DNA from: Cercis canadensis
Taxonomy: Eukaryota; Streptophyta; Magnoliopsida; Fabales; Fabaceae
DNA: 64,000 nt
NCBI GenBank assembly: GCA_003255065.1
Contig: QAOA01007957.1
Location: 52,985 to 116,984, forward strand
Direction of reading: 5' to 3'
Shown here piece by piece: positions 22,746-36,200 of the stretch; positions within the stretch are counted from its first letter, which is position 1; every line of letters begins with the position of its first letter. The notes under the pieces were generated by a model, which did not search any database, was not told the origin of the DNA, and saw nothing but the letters and a program-made list of their open reading frames with translations. Both the position numbers and the translations under genes were made by a program.

Positions 22746-25700
22746 ATGGCTTCCGATCTCGAAGTGAAGGCCAAAGAGGCGTTCATAGACGAGAACTACG
22801 AGCTCGCTGTGGAATTGCTCAGTCAAGCTATTGATCTCAACCCTAAGAACGCCCAGCTCTATGCTGACCGTGCCCAAGCCAACATCAAACTCAACAGCTT
22901 CACTGGTAAATTCACTTTGTTCGGCTTTGCTTAATCTGTTCTCTCCTTTTCTACTAATGAGAACTAGGAAGAATGACAATTCCAGAATGGATAGACCTTG
23001 ATTATTTAACCCTCGCGTTTTGTTATCTTATTAGGAAAAAGCTTGTGTCTTTCTTTTACCCTTTTTCTCTTTTTGTGTAATTGACATTCGATCAAAAACT
23101 TGTAGCCTCATTATATTCAATTATTCTTCAATTGGGTCTTATGTTTTGGATTTGAAACATAAAATCTCCTTGTGTATGTTTCTGTTACTTTATGTTATTA
23201 TCTGAAATCGGAGGGCTTGTTTATACTTCTATTCTATTAGCTTGCTACTTATAGGCTACATTATACTGTTTGGGCTATTAAGCAAGTCAATGGTGGGACA
23301 TAATCTTAAAAATTTGCTTGAAAAATATTGATGTTGTTGAGACAACCTAGAAATATTTTTGTGTTTCACTCTAGTCTTTAAATTGAATTTATTGTTGAGG
23401 CTTATGTTTAGGAGAGCGAATTTATCTGAGCTCTTTGATAGCCCATGCTGAAGATGCTATTTGCCTGATAAATTGGCATGTTGCAGATGGCAAATTTGGT
23501 TACTTTTCTTCTCTCTTCAGTGGCTGTGTTTGCTGTACATCTTGATTTCTTGCATGCCTTTCTTAGCTTTATTTATTTAATTTCTGCAACATCATTGTCT
23601 TCCTCTCTCCGCTAAGAATGTGTCAGTGAATGTAATTGCATATATTCTCTTGGTTTTTCTTGTTGCTTGTGTTTATGTGTCATCTTTCCCCCTAGATGTA
23701 ACGGTTTTATTGGATCTGCTGACCAGTTATCTATTCCTTTTGTCCAGAGGCTGTTGCGGATGCAAACAGGGCAATTGAGTTGAATCCTACACTATCAAAA
23801 GCATATTATCGCAAAGGGTGAGCACAATGCACAAGAGTACAGAGAGTTTGTGATTGCTATTAGAGCCTGATTTTGAAAGTTGGATTTTTGCTGGACTTTG
23901 TAAAATCATTAACTTGTCGATCATATAAGAGAAGAACATAGTCAGCATACCTTCTATTATAAAGATATAATTGGCATACCTTTTTTCTTATGTTAAGGCA
24001 CATAACTGGCATATTTTATATATTAGATGTATAGATTTATATGTTTTATATTCTTCTGTTTCGGTAAGAAATAGGGGATTGGGAATTTATCTGTTGGCTA
24101 CGTACCTATTCTTTAACTATGTGGGAAAATTGGCTTATGAAATGCAATATCGTCTATAGAAATATGAATTACATTTTCAATTTGTAGTTTTGTGAATGGC
24201 TCTTGATTGTATTAATGAGTGTTTATTCTTGGATGACTCTTTTATGAACATTTCTTACCCCTGTTCTTAATTCAGAATCATATCTTTGTGTTGCTTTTCT
24301 TTGGATTCTATATTTGTAGTGGTGCCTATTTGCCCAATGAAATGCATACTGCTTAATAGTTCATTCCTTGTCTTAGTGTGTGTTTGGGCACCATGGGAGC
24401 TCATTGATGGGCCAAAATCACATTGGCGCAATCAGGTGGGCCAAAAACACTTATTTTATTCTCTTTATAGATCTATGAAACCCACTACCGAGAATTATCT
24501 TTTCTAGATTGGATGAGAAATCTACGTACTTGTTCTCATGACGGTTAGATCAGTCTTACCGGGATTGCTGGTACCTCAGGGATCTTGTTTCTGATCTGTG
24601 ACCCTAAATGTGGTGTGATCATGATCCGGATCTTAGTGATCCCAATTCATTGTGTCTGAAAACCTCCTCGGTTGTGCTGAAAGGAATGACAGAGAGAAAG
24701 AGGGAGATCGGAGATCCATTGATGTAGTGGAGAGAGAGTGGAAGCGAAGGAAAGAGAAAGAGGGTTGGATATGTTTTTCCCAAAGGTATTAGAAATGTTC
24801 GTAAGCAAATGAGGAGAGAAGAGTGAGAGTGAGAGAGGGAGGCTGCTGTATCAGAAAGGAGAAGGAACCTTCCGGAGAGGCAGAAATGTATTCTTGCAAT
24901 TTAATAGAAAAACATATTAGGTAATTTGATAATACTTTAATTTAAAGGAAGTTTTATGACTCTTAGAAAAAGTATAAATCACTTGGATTAAAACTAAATT
25001 ATTCTAGGAAAGAAGTTTACTCTTTAATTGTGTCAATAAATTACTTAGAAATTACAATTACAAATAAAATACTTTATAAAGCATAATAAAATGGCTTGTA
25101 AAATGTAAATATACACCACTAAAATTTAGTCAAAACCATCATCTTATGAGTTTTGATTTATGAAATGTATATTATAATCTATTTTGACATTTATATATAT
25201 TGACCAGGCCTACCCCTACTGCCTACCGAGAGAAGTCCTGTACTGCACGCCTGTACCCATACCGTGTAGCATATCAGAATATGTTCCTATTGACATTGAT
25301 TTAGATCATTAAGTTCTGTAATTTTAGCATAAGTAGGTAAAAAGGAATAGGGTAATTGGGGAATTGTGTGCATCATTTAAAAAATTAGTTCACTGTAGAT
25401 TTGGTAAATAGGTTACAGGTGTTTTCAGTTTATTTAGGAGTTTAGGCTGTTAATTTGTTGCTCATGGTTCGTAAGTGTAAGTTTAAATTTGGATTTTAAT
25501 TTTGAAAAATCTGATTGATTGTTTGGTTCTATTTTTGATTACCTATTCTGGTTGCAGCCTTGCATGCATCAAGCTTGAGGAATATCAAACTGCTAAAACT
25601 GCTTTGGAGTCAGGTGCTTCATTGGCACCAGAAGACACAAAATTCACTAATTTGATCAAAGAATGTGATGAGCTCATTGCGGGTATACAATTCTTCTCTA

Positions 25701-28014
25701 TACTGAAAACCCTCAATTGATGGGTTAATCTGGTGTTTTAAATTTTTGTTCGAGTTAGAAGAGATGTCTCCAATTTTGAGAGAGAAATATGTAAAAATAT
25801 CATCATTTTTGGAAAGTTAATTGACATGTGATTGATGGACATTTTGTGTTTCTTCAGAAGAGACTGGTACCATCATCAAACAGGAAAAGACCACCACAAA
25901 GGATATATCTGTGGATGATGTTCAGCCAGTTAATGATCCTTCAAAGCAGGTGATAGCATCAGCAGCTAAACCAAAATACAGGTTTGTGTTGCTTTCTGAT
26001 TTTTGTACTCACTCAAGGTGTTACTTTTTCATCTCTGGAGAGTGGTACTATATATTTTGTTCCATATCGTTCAGTATTACAGTAGTAGCTGGTTCTCTTG
26101 TTTATGTTCGTTTTACTACTTCATGTGCATTTAGCAAATGATCTCAATTGGAAGAAACTTCTAGTCACTCAGATACAAGGTTGATTTTTGAAAAAACAAA
26201 AATTGTTTATGCAGGCATGAATTCTACCAGAAGCCTGATGAGGTGGTTGTGACTATATTTGCAAAGGGTGTCCAAAAGAACTGTGTTTCTGTTGTGTTTG
26301 GTGATCAAATAGTATGTTTCACATCTATATATTACTTCTTAGTTTACGCTTCTATACTTACAGTTGCTTAGATCTTGGTGAACAAATTGATCAATTGCAA
26401 ATTCTTAGCACATCTTTTCTCTTTTTGTAGGTAAGCGTTAGCATTGATGTCCCTGGTGAAGATGCATATAATTTTCAATCTCGCTTGTTTGGAAAGGTAT
26501 TGATGGGAGTTTAACATGCTACTACTTTTTGGGTACAGGGAAATTTAGGTTCTACAATTTTTTTTTCCTGGTTGTAATGTTTGTACTGGATATGTTTAAG
26601 GATAATTCTATTAGTTTTAATTTCTTATTTTTTCATTGTCTTCAAACCTCAGTGGCTGTCAACATGAAATTGAACCCCTTTGTTTTATTTGATTTACAAG
26701 TTGTGCCTATTATTCTGGACATCTTGTTAATCTTTGGTTTTGTTCAAGCAGATAATACCTGCCAGAAGTAGATATGAAGTTTTGTCCACCAAAATTGAAA
26801 TTCGCCTTCCAAAAGCTGAGCCAAACCACTGGGCATCTCTAGAATACAGCAAGGAAGGTGCAGTTCCACAAAGGGTTAATGTGTCCTCAGGTAACTTTGT
26901 TAACTGAGTTGATGACAAATGTGAAATGGAAGGTGTTCTATACGATCTAGATAAACTCTTTCTTTGCCCTTCCCCTTCCTTCTCTCCAATATGGTTATTC
27001 CTGAAAACTTGCTATCTGTTTCTTGTGTGGTGAAAACACGTTGTATTGGTTTGTAAATAAATTTTAGGCCCAATTTTTTTTACTACTGTATGAAATTACT
27101 CTAATTCTATGTTAATTCTTTAGGACTTGAATACCATGATATCCTTGGTTAATTTGCAAATTTCAATCACTTGTAACAGGCTAGATATTTTAGATGTTCT
27201 GATTCTTTTTATGAACTGGCGAAGCTATAGCTGTTGTATTAAATATTCTTATGTAATGGAGGCACTTGATAGACATTCCGTGATTAATCTGGAAGTCTTC
27301 AGCCTGCTATGTTTTTTATGTTGACATGCTTACAGGGTTTGTCATGTGTTCTGGAATTAAGTTCTGCAAGCTATTGTTAGACTATGGATTACCATTATGT
27401 TCCTACTACTCATTTTAACATCTATTGCATGCTAACTTAATTTCTTGCTATGAATTTTGAAGTTGCTGGTGGTCAAAGGCCTACTTATCCATCCTCAAAA
27501 CCAACCAGAGTAGATTGGGATAAGCTTGAAGCTGAAGTTAAGAAAGAGGTTTGTCTCTTATCTGCTTGAATGCTGCTGCTACTTGTTCGTCACTGCACTT
27601 CCTACTCCTAACATTTCTAATTTCAGGAGAAAGAAGAAAAACTTGATGGTGATGCTGCTTTGAACAAATTTTTCCGGGACATTTATCAGGATGCAGATGA
27701 AGATACAAGAAGAGCAATGAGAAAGTCATTTGTAAGAACCTATAAACTGTTCTTTCTTCAAATTTGCTAAGCCAAATGATTTTCCTCTTCATTGTCTTTC
27801 CTGCCTTGGCTTGAAAATCATCATGGATATTTGATACTGTCAAATTTGGTATCACTGCATAGTGCAGCTATAAAGCCTCATGTAATGTATGTTCAATTTC
27901 TTGCAGGTTGAGTCAAATGGAACAGTGCTGTCTACAAACTGGAAAGAAGTGGGGTCAAAGAAGGTTGAGGGAAGTCCTCCTGATGGCATGGAGTTGAAGA
28001 AATGGGAGTACTAA
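22746..28014 (+). CDS. SGT1: SGT1 co-chaperone (suppressor of G2 allele of skp1)
   Basis: Ten exons: 22746-22905, 23748-23817, 25558-25682, 25858-25981, 26215-26311, 26431-26496, 26752-26890, 27463-27548, 27627-27731 and 27907-28014. All have GT-AG borders and the phases agree, giving 359 residues, close to the length of plant SGT1 proteins. There are three TPR repeats (residues 1 to about 112, starting [13 protein letters not shown]), a variable linker, a CS domain (about 158-247, beginning [14 protein letters not shown]) and a C-terminal SGS domain ending [18 protein letters not shown]1 binds HSP90 through the CS domain, and RAR1 and SCF components. It stabilises NLR immune receptors and auxin receptor complexes in cytosol and nucleus. 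Intron 2 (1740 bp) is long and contains a GA-rich island. Confidence 0.95.
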
Positions 28015-28099
28015 TCTGTTTCCTGGTCAAGATAATCTTTTTTGTGGTTGTGGACTTTATGCTTCTTCTTAGTAATTTATTAGTCTAAACAAAAGCAGA

Positions 28100-29270
28100 T
28101 CTATTTTGATTTTTTTTTTTTGTCGTTTCCGTGTATCTATGCTTAGACTGATCAACTCGTGAATTTTCTAGATATAGAGTTTTATTTTTGTTTGTGAATG
28201 AAAAACAGTTCTACTTTTGTATTTTAGCTTCTTTTTGCTTTGCTTGCAAGTTTAATTTAATGTAAACAAATGAGCTTGACCTATTATTGGGATATGGATG
28301 GGCATTTAACTTTCATAGCGATGCCCTAGTTCAAGGTAAGCTGGTGAAGGTGTATTTCTCTTAAATGCATATCCTCTCCTACTTAGAAGTTGTAATACAA
28401 TAAACAGGGGAGAAATTTTATAAGAACCTATCTGCATTATTGCGAGAGAAAGCTTACCCTCTCTCAGGTGAAAATGTGTTTTTCAACTCTAACAAATGCT
28501 AACACACTCATTGCATGTATTCCTTTGAAAATGATATTTTGTATGACCAAAATAACGACGTTCTGTTTTATTTTTCTGTTAAACAAAAATAATCATATTT
28601 CAGTCCTTTGGAAAAAGAAAATTAGAGTATATTCTTATAACCAAATTTCAGAGTTAGTTTTTGTCTATGGTCATTAATTCTCCTCTAATAAGGATATACA
28701 AGATTTGGTTGCTTATTCTTGTCAACCAAATAAATCTTGTCTTGGTGGGAAAAATAAAGGAAAGGATCGTAAACCAAAATGAGATATTATGTATTCAGAC
28801 ACTGGATTTTCTTGGCCACACGAGGAAATATAATGTCATTTTGAAAGTTAATGTGTTATATCCAATCTATAGCAAGAAAAGAAGTTAGTGTGTTATATGT
28901 AATATAAAGAAAAAATTATTATAGAACAACATATATAATATCAATTAGTTAAAGCAGACTCCATAATTTTTAACAATCATATAAAAAATAAATATATTTT
29001 TAAAAAATTATTTGTTGTTGCTGAAAATTATACAACAAGTAATAACTTATCTTTTATATATATATACATCACCTTATTCTAATAAGATTTGAAGATCTCT
29101 ATAATAGAATATCCAACACTTAATTACTAAATATACTTTGGAGAGGATTTTAAGTCACTAAACAATAATTATTAGATATTAATCAGAAAAATAATTATTA
29201 TTTTTATCAAAAAAGTATAGTTTATAATTGTTTTGATAACTAAAAAAGCAGATATATAATTTGATAAATA
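28100..29270. other. Intergenic, no gene seen
   Basis: 3' flank of SGT1 followed by very AT-rich spacer. The more GC-rich stretch from about 29281 looks like the promoter or leader of the next gene. Confidence 0.45.
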
Positions 29271-29280
29271 TTATATTAAC

Positions 29281-30229
29281 AGGCTTCATTGCTGCCGGAG
29301 AGGCATAGTGGTAGCGAGTTGTAGAAGGCTGCATTTCCGGTAGTGGCGAAGTGTCTGTTTACTCCTCTCTATAGATCAAAGCCATTTTGTTTGCATCTTT
29401 CTCTCACCGGAAAACGACGGCACAGAAGCAGAGCAGCTACCCTCTGAGATTTGGAGTTCTCTCTCTGAAATCCGACTGAGAACACCGAGCTTTGCGCCTG
29501 TTTCTTTCTCGTTAACGATCGGCTACTGAATTTGGGTTTGTTTACTTACTGTTAACTCCATCTAAACTATAAAGTGATAATTTTTCTTCTGCTTGTGTGT
29601 TTTGCGCTCAAAGTTGACCATTAATGCTATCTGAATTCTCTTGTAGGCTCGAAATAATCGAAATAACACCCTTTCTATCCATCTATCTTCCTCAGGCAAG
29701 TGCAGATCTGACCACTCTTGGCGCCTTCTTGCCTCCATCCTCGATTGGACGGAAATAACAGCACTTTTGCTCACCAGCATTCAGGTATTTATTTCTCCTT
29801 TGATTCTCTCTTTATCTCATCCATGTCTCGCCATTTGTCTATCTTCCCTGATTTGAGTGATACCCAAGATATATCCAGCTTAACCCCATCTAAATACTCA
29901 GAAATGGAACATATGTACTACTATACTTAAAAATATGCTTACCTCCAGTGACAATGGGACTAGACTGTCCGTATAATTAAATATGCTTGCTTGAGTGACA
30001 ATTTTCTATGTATAGCTTGATAAATTGTAAATTTGGGGTTTCTCTCTTTTTTATTCCTATCAAGCATACACTGAATTTTGCAATATCCTAGTTGTACCTA
30101 TGTTTGACACTTACCAGATACATGGACGTGCACAATTTTGGAGTATTTTCTTATTGTGGTTAATTTACATGTCAGTATTTTGGGTTTTTCTACCAATAAC
30201 AATCTGTTATATATCCTTGTTGATGTAGA
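29281..30229 (+). other. 5' leader of TRAPPC1 with a UTR intron
   Basis: A GC-richer leader runs to a donor at 29785 (CAG|GTATTT). The acceptor TGTAG at 30224-30228 lies one base before the ATG. A 5' UTR intron of about 444 bp is therefore likely. Transcript evidence would be needed for the start site. Confidence 0.5.
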
Positions 30230-33200
30230 ATGCAATTCTTTGGGGGATCAGAAATCAGCCCATCACCACCTGCACCAACAGCATCAGGAAATAATGCCCA
30301 TATGATGTACGTGTTCAATAGGAATGGCGTGTGCTTGCTCTACAGGGAATGGAATCGTCCTCTTCGAACATTGAATGATCAGCAAGACCACAAGTTAATG
30401 TTCGGTCTTCTTTTCTCGCTTAAGTCGTTAACTGCCAAGATGGATCCTATTAGGTAACTTTACTGTTTTTGGATTTTGAATACCAACAAAATATATTTCA
30501 ATGCTGTTTTAGTCCCACCTGGATATGTTTGAGTGGATTTACTTCCATGGTCAATGTTTGAATGCAACAAATAACTTATTGCCACAAAGATGAAAAGAAG
30601 AATGCCCATGCTATGATTCTTGAATGCAACAAATATGTTTTAACTATGCTTTTTTACTACAATTAGCCTGTCATTTGCTTAACCTGATTCTTTAAGTTTT
30701 CCATGTCCCCTTATCTGTTTCATACCAGATCACATCACATGTCTATTTCCATGTTTTCTAGGTTGCTGGCTATTTAATGATCAGATTATAACAATCTTAG
30801 ATTGTTTCTTGTTGTACCCCATTATAGCAAGTCATATATTTATGAACTATTACGAAATCCTATTATCTTTGCTGCTCAACTTAATATGTACTCATTGGGT
30901 TTAATTTTTTATACTTCAACTTTTTTTGTGCAGTGCAGAGAAAGGAAACCTTGGGGTGCCTCAGTTACCTGGTCATGGTTGTTCCTTTCACAGTTTTCGC
31001 ACTAACACATACAAGCTCAGTTTCATGGAAACTCCTTCTGGAATAAAGGTCTGCTACAATTGTATCCCTGTTTTACTTATATATAGTTAAAGGTCATTTT
31101 GGATGTGGTTGGTGCTAATTCCACGAGATTCTTTGTTGGATCATTTTGCAGCTTTACTTGAAAATTTAACCTCTGATAGATATTGACTATTATTGCTTAT
31201 GGCCCTTTGTATGCATTTGTCTCATTTGAATCAATCCCATTTGCAGTGAAAAAATTGTTGGGTTTATTGACCTAAACTGTGAAAACCAAATTCTATTGGA
31301 AGGTGGAATAAAAAAGGAGAACAAAGAAGTGTATGTGTTAGCCCAAAAGAATTAGAAGGATTTGTTAGGTCTGAACAAGGTGGACCCTCTAAGTTGGAGG
31401 CAGGTCCAAGCATGCAAAAAGGGTTGAGAGTGTATGAGAGGAGGAAGAAGAGTGGTCCGGAAGTGGGGGGAAGTTAGTTAGGGTCAGTAACGTGTGGGTG
31501 CATGGGGGGTTTTGGGTATTTTAGGAGGGAGGCAGAGAGGGGAAAGGTATTCAATTATTTTGTGTCTTGTGTTTAGTAATTGAGAGGCTACTCTCTTTGG
31601 AGGTCTAGGGACTGTACTGTCACTACCCTGCAGTGGCAGAGGTGTTGAGTGCTATATAATTCCGGTGAATTATTCTCTTCTCCTTGTTCTGTACTTGTCT
31701 GGATATTTTTACCTCACAATTTGGTTCCGTTGCCGGGAAACAAAATGGTGGGGTCTAGCGAAGGTACTGAATCGTGGGAAAAAATGATTGAAGGCTTCTC
31801 TGAGACAGACGGGAAATTCAGAGTGGCAGGTATGGCCATTGACAAGCTCACACAGAAACTTCATGGGGTTGAGATTTTGAAAGATCGGATGGAAGAAATG
31901 GCTGACAGATTTGAGCAAATGAAGTCGATGATGAAGGCGTTGGCTTAGGAAGTGAATCAATGTACCCATGTATGCGACTCTGGAAAGAATCCTTTGATAA
32001 TTTCAGAAGATGACAGAACTGAGTCCAGCGACACGGGGAGACAACGACCTCCTCCTCAGGATGAACGTCGTCAAACCACTGATGGAGACGGACTCTGGGG
32101 AGATGAGTTTCGAAGGGCCCTCAACCGGATTGAGCTCCCGAATTTTGATGGCAGTGACCCAGCTGGTTGGCTTGCCAGAGCTGCCAAATATTTTGAACTA
32201 CAAAATACCAGTCCAGAACTCAAAATTCAGCTTGCTTTCGTGTGCATGGAGGGACCAGCGGTGAGTTGGTTTCGATGCTTACGCAAACGAATACCAAATT
32301 TGTCATGGGAGATGTTGGCCGAGGAGTTGATTCGGAGATATGGTGGCCGGAAAGTAGAGAATCCTTATGAGCTGCTCGCTGCCATAAAACAAACTGGGAC
32401 GGTGGAAGAATTCGTCCAGATGTTCGAGGATGCCGTTGCCTTGGTGCCGGAGATGCCAGAGGCACAGGTTTTGGGATACCTCATACATGTTCTCGATGAA
32501 GTCATCCGTCGGAGGGTGAGAATTCACAAACCCAAGGATGTAGCTCGAGCTATTGAGTTAGCACGGGACATTGAAGACGACATTCAAGGGGGAATGATGA
32601 TGAAAACTGGGCAACGTCCAGTAAACTAGGTGACAGGGACGACCGGTTTCGGGTCGGACTCTATGGTGGGCTGGTCGGGTCAGACCAGAGGGCCCAATCC
32701 CTAACGGGCCAATCAATCTGGGCTATTTGGGACAAACGGGTTGAGGCCCTTTCACCAGTCGCATGGATCGAAGCCCCACCCATCGCCAAATTCTAAGACC
32801 CAACGCACAATAGGGGTGCAGTCGAGCTCGACAGCAGCAAGTGGAAATGGTAGTCACGGCTCTTCTTCATATCGGGCAAGAGGTAGACGCCTGCCATATC
32901 AGGAATATGTGCGCCGGCGGGATGAAGGCAAGTGCTTCTAGTGTGGTCAACCATTCGGACCCACCCACAGGTGCCCAGAGAAACACCTCCGTGTCATCAT
33001 TCTCGGAGAAAATGAGGGGGTGCCTTTGGAGGAGGAGCTCGCCTTATTGGATGCCAGCTTCACTCTAGAAGAAGATACCAGAGCTGGCTCAGAGCTTGAA
33101 GGTGAAGTCTTCAACCTCTCGTGTTCTTCTATTGGAGGATTTTCTTGTCCCCAAACAATGAAGATGTCGGGGGAAATTGCTGGGAACCAAGTTTTGGTCA

Positions 33201-36200
33201 TGGTGGACTCAGGTGCCAGCCATAATTTTCTATCCTCAAACTTGGCTCAGAATTAAACTGATGGTAATTGATACGCCAGAGTTTCGGATTAAATTGGGAA
33301 ATGGGCAATATCAATCAGCAAAAGGGATGTGTCCACAGTTGAGTATGAAAATACAAGGGATTACGATGACTGCAAATTATCAAGTGTTTCCTTTGGGAGG
33401 GAAAGATATAATTCTAGGCATGGCCTGGTTAGAAACATTGGGAGATATGAAGGTGAACTGGAAAGAACTAGTGATGTCTTTTGATTACGGGGGAAAACGT
33501 GTTACCCTGCAAGGTGATGCCACTCTTGGTAGGACTCAACTTTCACATAAAGCTCTACTTAAAGAATTAGAGTGTGGTGATGAAGGGATGGTGTTGCTGG
33601 TTTCTCAAGGGGAGCTGAAAACGTGGAAGATAGGGGATTTAATCTATACGGATGTTACTCAAGCAAGAGATCTGGTACCCCTATCTACGGAACAGAGGGA
33701 TTACATGACTCAGCTACTGAGAATGTTTGATGGAGTTTTCCGTGAGCCACAGGGACTACCCCCACCTCGGGAAACTGATCATGCGATCCCCCTTGAACCT
33801 GGAATCAAACCTGTGAATGTGAGGCCATACAGGTATGCTCATGTGCAGAAAAATGAGATTGAAAAATTGGTGGAAGAAATGTTAAGGGCAGGAATTATAA
33901 AGACCAGTAATAGCCCTTATTCTAGCCCAGTTTTATTAGTGAAGAAAAAGGATGGAAGCTAGAGGTTTTGTGTTGATTATAGAGCTTTGAACAAGGTCAC
34001 TATACCAGATAAATATCCAATTCCGGTGAAGAACTGTGTGGGGCATGTTTTTTTTTCTAAATTAGACTTGTGCTTGGGTTACCACCAAATCAGGGTCAGA
34101 GATGAGGATGTGCAGAAGACAGCTTTTCGTACCCACCATGGTCACTACGAGTTCTTGGTGATGCCCTTTGGACTGAGCAATGCACCAGCAACTTTCCAAG
34201 CTACTATGAACGCTGCCTTCAAGCCCTTCCTACGCATTCGTCTTGGTATTTTTTGATGACATCTTGGTATATAGTAGGAATTGGCAAGACCATTTGACAC
34301 ACTTGAGAGTGGTGTTAGAGGTCTTACAGCAGCAAGAATTCTTTGCCAATCAAAAGAAGTGTAGTTTTGGAGAAAAATCCATTGGGTACCTTGGCCACGT
34401 AATTTCTGCCAATGGTGTTTTTATGGATCAAGAAAAAATCAAGAGTGTTTTGAATTGGCCAATTCCCTCAACGATTAAGGCAGTACGAGGATTCTTGGGC
34501 TTAACCAGCTATTATAGGAAATTTATTCGGGATTATGGGAAGATTGCAAGACCACTGATTGATCTGTTAAAAAAAGGAAATTTCCATTGGAATGAGGCAG
34601 CAACTAAAGCTTTCAAGCAGCTGCAACAGCGGCTGATAACTGCTCCAGTCCTTGCTTTACCGGACTTCCTCAAAAATTTTGTAGTAGAATGTGATGCTTC
34701 CGGGAGGGGGTTAGGTGTTGTTCTAATGCAAGAAGNGATCAAGAAAAAATCAAGAGTGTTTTGAATTGGCCAATTCCCTCAACGATTAAGGCAGTACGAG
34801 GATTCTTGGGCTTAACCAGCTATTATAGGAAATTTATTCGGGATTATGGGAAGATTGCAAGACCACTGATTGATCTGTTAAAAAAAGGAAATTTCCATTG
34901 CAATGAGGCAGCAACTAAAGCTTTCAAGCAGCTGCAACAGCGGCTGATAACTGCTCCAGTCCTTGCTTTACCGGACTTTCTCAAAAATTTTGTAGTAGAA
35001 TGTGATGCTTCCGGGAGGGGGTTAGGTGTTGTTCTAATGCAAGAAGAAAAACCAGTGGCCTATTATAGTAAGGGACTATCTGACCAAGCCCTTGCAAAGT
35101 CGGTATATGAGAAAGAATTAATGGCTCTAGTATTATCTATCCAACACTGGAGGCCATATTTGATGGGGAGAAAATTTCTAGTCTTCACTGACCAGCGGAG
35201 CTTAAAGTTCCTTTTAGAACAAAGGATCATTTCCCCCAACCAGCAAGATTGGCTTGCTAAATTGCTGGGGTACACCTTTGACATCAAATACAAGCCGGGG
35301 AAGGAGAATAGGGCAGCTGATGCGCTGTCCCGCAAGGAAGACAAGGAAAGTGAGGGTGAACTTTTGATTCTATCACAGCCACGGTGGCTAGAGGCTGACC
35401 AGATAAATGAAGAGGTTTTGGCCGACCCTACACTTAAGAAAATAATAGAGGAGCTACAAGAAAACCCTACTTCAAGACCAGTATACTCTTTGGTCAATGG
35501 AAGACTCTTTTATAAGAGCAGAATGGTACTTTCTGCCACGTCTAAGTGGATTCCTCAGCTGCTGACTGAGTTTCACTCTTCTCCAATGGGAGGGCATGCT
35601 GGAGTACAGAAGACTTACCGTCGCTTAGCTTCTAATTTGTTTTGGCAAGGGATGATGCAAACGGTCCTCAAGTTTGTAGCTGAATGTGGGATTTGTCAAC
35701 AACAAAAATACCTAGCTATGTCTCCAGCTGGACTTTTGCAACCTCTACCAATTCCGAGAGCAATTTGGGAGGATGTAAGTATGGATTTTATTACGGGGTT
35801 ACCTAAATCTCATGGCTATGATGCTATAATGGTAGTTGTGGACAGGTTGTCTAAATATGGGCATTTTGTAGCATTAAAACACCCTTTCACGGCTCAAACA
35901 GTAGCAAGGCTTTTTGCTAAGGAAATTGTGAAGTTGCATGGGATCTCTAGCTCTATTGTAAGTGATAGGGACCCAACATTCCCTAGTCGATTCTGGACCG
36001 AATTATTCAAACAGCAGGGGACAGTCTTGAAGATGAGTTCAGCTTATCACCCGGAAACGGACGGACAAACGGAAGTTATGAATAGAAGCCTAGAAACTTA
36101 CCTACACTGTTTTTCTAGTGAACAACCTAAGCAGTGGGTAACGTGGCTACATTGCGCTGAGTTTAGCTACAACACTTCAGTCCATAGTGCAGCTGGAAAG

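Noticed and set aside
34243..35046. Tandem duplicated polymerase segment as a novel retroelement architecture
   Set aside because: The two equal-length copies meet exactly at an N, as at other N sites in the window, so this is an assembly artefact.
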